From Pseudomonadota bacterium (GTDB taxonomy: Bacteria; Pseudomonadota; Alphaproteobacteria; Rhizobiales; Devosiaceae): DNA of 8,089 nucleotides. The DNA lies in assembly GCA_023437755.1 (NCBI GenBank), contig JAEZFJ010000263.1, positions 1-8,089 on the forward strand, in the 5' to 3' direction. The stretch's first letter is position 1, and every line of letters starts with the position of its first letter. A program made the translations under genes and the position numbers. The notes below the pieces were generated by a model that saw only the letters and a program-made list of their open reading frames with translations, was not told where the DNA came from and did not search any database. Below are positions 5,643-8,089 of the stretch, piece after piece.

Positions 5643-5667
5643 TCGGCTTCGGCGCCTTGCCTATATA
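5639..5667 (+). promoter_or_regulatory. Probable hflKC promoter
   Basis: TTGATC (5639-5644) and TATATA (5662-5667) are spaced by 17 nt, overlapping the folA stop codon and 41 nt before hflK. The 14 nt CTTGCCTATATAGG (5656-5669) are identical to the -10 region of the tmRNA promoter. This suggests that hflK-hflC can be expressed independently of thyA-folA, with a start near 5674 and a leader of about 35 nt. Confidence 0.65.
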
Positions 5668-5708
5668 GGTCCCCAACAACTTCACAAAATGCTGCCGAAA
5701 GGATCGCG

Positions 5709-6827
5709 ATGCCCTGGGAGAGTAATGGAGGCGGGGGTGGCCGCAACAATGGGGGCGGCGGTCCGTGGGGCCAGGCGCCTGGCGGCGGCGGCGGCGGTGG
5801 CCCGCGTCGGCCCGGTGGCAATACGCCCAACCTCGAAGATATTCTCAACCGTGGCCGCGACCAGTTCCGCGGCGGTGTGCCCGGTGGCCGCTGGGCCATC
5901 GTCGGCGCCATACTGGTCATCGCTGTCTTCGGGCTGCTGAACGCCGTCTACACGGTTCCTGAAGGCGAGGTCGGCGTCGAGCTGCGCTTCGGTGCCCCCA
6001 AGCCCGAACTCTCCCAGGCGGGCCTGCATTTCCACCTGTGGCCGATCGAGACGGTCGAGCGGGCGTCGCTCGCGGTCAATCAGATCACCATCGGCGGCAC
6101 CAACAGCGGCGACCGCACCAGCGACGACGACGGTCTGATGCTGTCGGGCGACCAGAACATCGTCGATGTGCGATTCTCGGTATTCTGGTCGGTCAACGAC
6201 CCGATCGCGTACCTCTTCAACGTCCGCGACCCCGACGCCATGATCCGCGCCACTGCGGAAAGCGCCATGCGCGAAGTCGTCGGTCGCCGTCCGGCCAACG
6301 ACGTCTTCCGCGACGACCAGGCTGGCATCGAAATCGAGGTGCAGGGGATCACCCAGGCCGTGGCCGAGAGCTATGGCATCGGCGTGTCCATCAGCCAGGT
6401 GTCCATCGAAGGCGCTGCGCCGCCGGCAGAAGTGGCCGACGCGTTCAACGAAGTGCAGCGTGCCGAGCAGGACGAGGACCGCCTGCAGGAAGAAGCGCGC
6501 CAGTATGCCAATACGCTACTTGGTGATGCCCGCGGCCGTGCTGCGGCGCTGCGTGAAGACGCTGCCGCCTACACCAACCGCGTCGTGCAGGAAGCCACCG
6601 GTGAGGCCCAGCGCTTCAATGCCATCTACGCAGAATACGTGAACGCTCCTGACGTGACCCGCAAGCGCCTGTTCCTGGAAACCATGGAAGAGGTGATCGG
6701 GCAGTCCACCAAGGTGCTCGTGGAAACGGGCGCTGGCAATCAGGGCGTCATTCCATACCTGCCCCTGCCGGAGCTGAGGCCGAGTACGTCGACCAGCACC
6801 GTGCCCAGCACCTCGACGGGGAACTGA
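5709..6827 (+). CDS. hflK: HflK, subunit of the FtsH-regulating membrane complex
   Basis: The 372-residue protein is an SPFH/band-7 family membrane protein. With HflC it forms a large inner-membrane assembly that encloses FtsH and modulates degradation of membrane proteins. It has a Gly-rich cytoplasmic N-terminus (residues 7-37, with runs of five to seven glycines), one membrane segment (about 62-82) and the band-7 domain (TVPEGEVGVELRFG at 82-95 through about 235). A charged coiled-coil-like region (about 244-310) follows, and a Ser/Thr-rich tail (358-372). The C-terminal part carries the typical ETMEEVI (324-330). GGA lies 5 nt before the ATG. The stop is 5 nt from hflC, so the two are co-translated. 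The Gly-rich N-terminus is normal for HflK and longer in alphaproteobacteria. Confidence 0.96.
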   Translation: MPWESNGGGGGRNNGGGGPWGQAPGGGGGGGPRRPGGNTPNLEDILNRGRDQFRGGVPGGRWAIVGAILVIAVFGLLNAVYTVPEGEVGVELRFGAPKPELSQAGLHFHLWPIETVERASLAVNQITIGGTNSGDRTSDDDGLMLSGDQNIVDVRFSVFWSVNDPIAYLFNVRDPDAMIRATAESAMREVVGRRPANDVFRDDQAGIEIEVQGITQAVAESYGIGVSISQVSIEGAAPPAEVADAFNEVQRAEQDEDRLQEEARQYANTLLGDARGRAAALREDAAAYTNRVVQEATGEAQRFNAIYAEYVNAPDVTRKRLFLETMEEVIGQSTKVLVETGAGNQGVIPYLPLPELRPSTSTSTVPSTSTGN

Positions 6828-6832
6828 CGCAA

Positions 6833-7969
6833 ATGAACAATCGCCTTATCATCATTGGCGTCGTCATCGTCGCTGCCCTCTACGTCTTCTTCTCGTCCAT
6901 CTTCGTGGTCAACGAGCGGGAGCAGGCTATCGTCCTGCGCTTCGGCCAGATCCTCGACGTGCGCGAAGAGCCCGGCCTCTACTTCAAGATCCCGACCGAC
7001 TTCGTCGACACGGTGCAGATCATCGAGGACCGCCTGCTGCGGCAGGACCTCTCCAATCTGCGTGTGCAGGTGTCGGGCGGTGCCTTCTATGAAGTCGACG
7101 CCTTCATCACCTACCGCATCGTCGATCCGCTGCGCTTCCGTATCGCTGCTCAGGGCCAGCTGGCCCTGGTGGAAGATCGCGTCGCGACCCGGTTCGCCGC
7201 CGTGCTGCGTCAGGTCTACGGTCAGCGCGAGTTCAATGCCGCGCTGTCCGAACAGCGCCCGGAGATGATGCGCGAAGCTGCCGACCTGATCCGGCCGGAC
7301 CTGCAGGCGCTCGGCATCGACATCGTCGATGTCCGCATCCTGCGCACGGATCTGGCCGCACAGGTGTTCGAACAGACCTTCGAGCGCATGCGCGCCGAGC
7401 GTCTGGCCGAAGCTGCCCTGCTGCGCGCCCGTGGTCAGGAACAGGCGCAGAGCCTCCGCGCCATCGCCGACCGTCAGGCCGTCGAGATCGTTGCGGCGGC
7501 AACCCGCGATGCGGAAATCATCCGCGGTACCGGCGACGCCGAACGCAACCGCATCTTCGCGGCGGCCTATGGTCAGGATCCGGAGTTCTTCGAGTTCTTC
7601 CGCTCGATGCAATCCTACCGCAACGCTCTGTCCGGCACCGGTACCACCATGGTGCTGTCGCCCGACAGCGAGTTCTTCCGCTACTTCGGCTCCAACGGCG
7701 AACTGCCGGAGGGCAACCAGAACCTTGCGCCGCCGCAGCAGTTGTCGATCACTCCGTCGCTGCCCAGCACCGACGAACCTGCGCTCGACGGCCTCGGCAT
7801 CGAGGAAGTCCCGACCCCGTCCATCACCCTGGATGACGGCTCGGAACTGCAGCCGACCATCGGCACCGAGGTGCCGCTGCCGGCGGACCCGGTGGTCCCG
7901 GGTGCGCCGGCTGCACTGACCGGTGGCGACGCGGTGCCGAACGCGACGGACGCACCACCGGCGCAGTAG
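6833..7969 (+). CDS. hflC: HflC, partner subunit of HflK
   Basis: The 378-residue protein begins with a membrane segment (about 5-24), then the band-7/SPFH domain starting FVVNEREQAIVLRFG (24-38) and running to about 185. An Ala/Glu/Arg-rich helical region follows (about 185-240), then the FFEFFRSMQSYRNAL segment (252-266). The C-terminus continues as a low-complexity Pro/Ser/Thr/Asp-rich tail (about 297-378). E. coli HflC is about 334 residues, so this tail is a sizeable extension; it probably lies in the periplasm and is disordered. HflC and HflK form the cage around FtsH. GGGGA lies about 10 nt before the ATG. The gene is the last of the operon, with a strong terminator 17 nt after its stop. 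No DUF2065 or degP gene follows, unlike many alphaproteobacteria. Confidence 0.96.
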   Translation: MNNRLIIIGVVIVAALYVFFSSIFVVNEREQAIVLRFGQILDVREEPGLYFKIPTDFVDTVQIIEDRLLRQDLSNLRVQVSGGAFYEVDAFITYRIVDPLRFRIAAQGQLALVEDRVATRFAAVLRQVYGQREFNAALSEQRPEMMREAADLIRPDLQALGIDIVDVRILRTDLAAQVFEQTFERMRAERLAEAALLRARGQEQAQSLRAIADRQAVEIVAAATRDAEIIRGTGDAERNRIFAAAYGQDPEFFEFFRSMQSYRNALSGTGTTMVLSPDSEFFRYFGSNGELPEGNQNLAPPQQLSITPSLPSTDEPALDGLGIEEVPTPSITLDDGSELQPTIGTEVPLPADPVVPGAPAALTGGDAVPNATDAPPAQ

Positions 7970-7986
7970 GAACAAGACGAGTGTGG

Positions 7987-8017
7987 AAAGGGCCGGCTCA
8001 GCCGGCCCTTTCTTTTT
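7987..8017 (+). terminator. Rho-independent terminator after hflC
   Basis: An 11-bp perfect stem (AAAGGGCCGGC at 7987-7997 with GCCGGCCCTTT at 8001-8011) around a 3-nt loop TCA is followed by CTTTTT (8012-8017). It ends the thyA-hflC transcript. On the opposite strand the stem is followed by a weaker T-containing stretch, so it may also serve the convergent gene on the right. Confidence 0.93.
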
Positions 8018-8023
8018 GCGGTG

Positions 8024-8089
8024 TCAGCCGCCGAGCGCGGTGCGGATCGCCTGTTCTACCGGCGAGTAGCTGCCGTCCGGCCGCTCCAG
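8024..8089 (-). CDS. C-terminal end of a convergent gene (partial)
   Basis: The minus strand is open from the window edge for 21 codons to a TGA at 8026-8024, reading LERPDGSYSPVEQAIRTALGG. Third positions are almost all G or C (18 of 20 sense codons after the first), as in the neighbouring genes. The frame ends just before the terminator, as expected for a convergent gene. The family cannot be told from so few residues. The plus-strand frame over the same bases has a less biased codon pattern. Confidence 0.45.
   Translation of the reverse strand: MERPDGSYSPVEQAIRTALGG

Noticed and set aside
5727..5819. The glycine-rich run at the start of hflK as a repeat element or frameshift
   Set aside because: Gly-rich N-termini are normal in HflK, and the frame stays open into the membrane segment and band-7 domain.
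6740..7975. A 411-residue minus-strand open frame opposite hflC
   Set aside because: It mirrors hflC in a GC-rich genome. Composition is unlike a real protein, and HflC is certain on the other strand.

Overview
The window looks like a chromosomal housekeeping segment from a GC-rich alphaproteobacterium, most likely of the order Hyphomicrobiales and possibly Devosia-like. The lineage evidence is the alpha-type SspB with a C-terminal ClpX-binding tail, the circularly permuted two-piece tmRNA gene found in this class, the RHH_4-type small protein next to sspB, and the thyA-folA-hflK-hflC gene order. The genus is an inference from overall resemblance. I see no insertion sequence, phage gene, CRISPR array or defence island.

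Left part (1-1039, all minus strand): a two-piece tmRNA gene (about 1039 down to 724) with its own promoter, then sspB (616-146), then the start of a ribbon-helix-helix protein that runs off the window (135-1). tmRNA attaches a degradation tag to proteins on stalled ribosomes, and SspB hands tagged proteins to the ClpXP protease. The tag-maker and the tag-reader are therefore neighbours. The encoded tag is ANDNHKAPVALAA.

Middle part (1149-2464): a membrane-anchored thermonuclease-family protein on the plus strand meets a convergent two-gene minus-strand unit. That unit is a RidA-family protein lacking the usual catalytic arginine, followed with a 4-nt overlap by a small YdeI/OmdA-domain protein. 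A 149-nt divergent gap separates it from the next operon.

Right part (2465-7969, all plus strand): thyA, a MazG-like nucleotide pyrophosphohydrolase (4-nt overlap), a secreted DUF4424 protein, a GNAT acetyltransferase, folA (4-nt overlap), then hflK and hflC. ThyA produces dTMP and dihydrofolate, FolA recycles the dihydrofolate, and the MazG-like enzyme probably removes an unwanted (deoxy)nucleotide. HflK and HflC form the membrane complex that controls the FtsH protease. They probably have their own promoter overlapping the folA stop codon, whose core is identical over 14 nt to the tmRNA promoter. A strong rho-independent terminator closes the operon at 7987-8017. The tail of a convergent gene probably enters from the right edge.

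No wholly new system is evident. The items most worth checking are the tmRNA-sspB linkage and its tag, the shared promoter core, the pyrophosphohydrolase fused into the thyA-folA operon, and the arginine-less RidA homologue.
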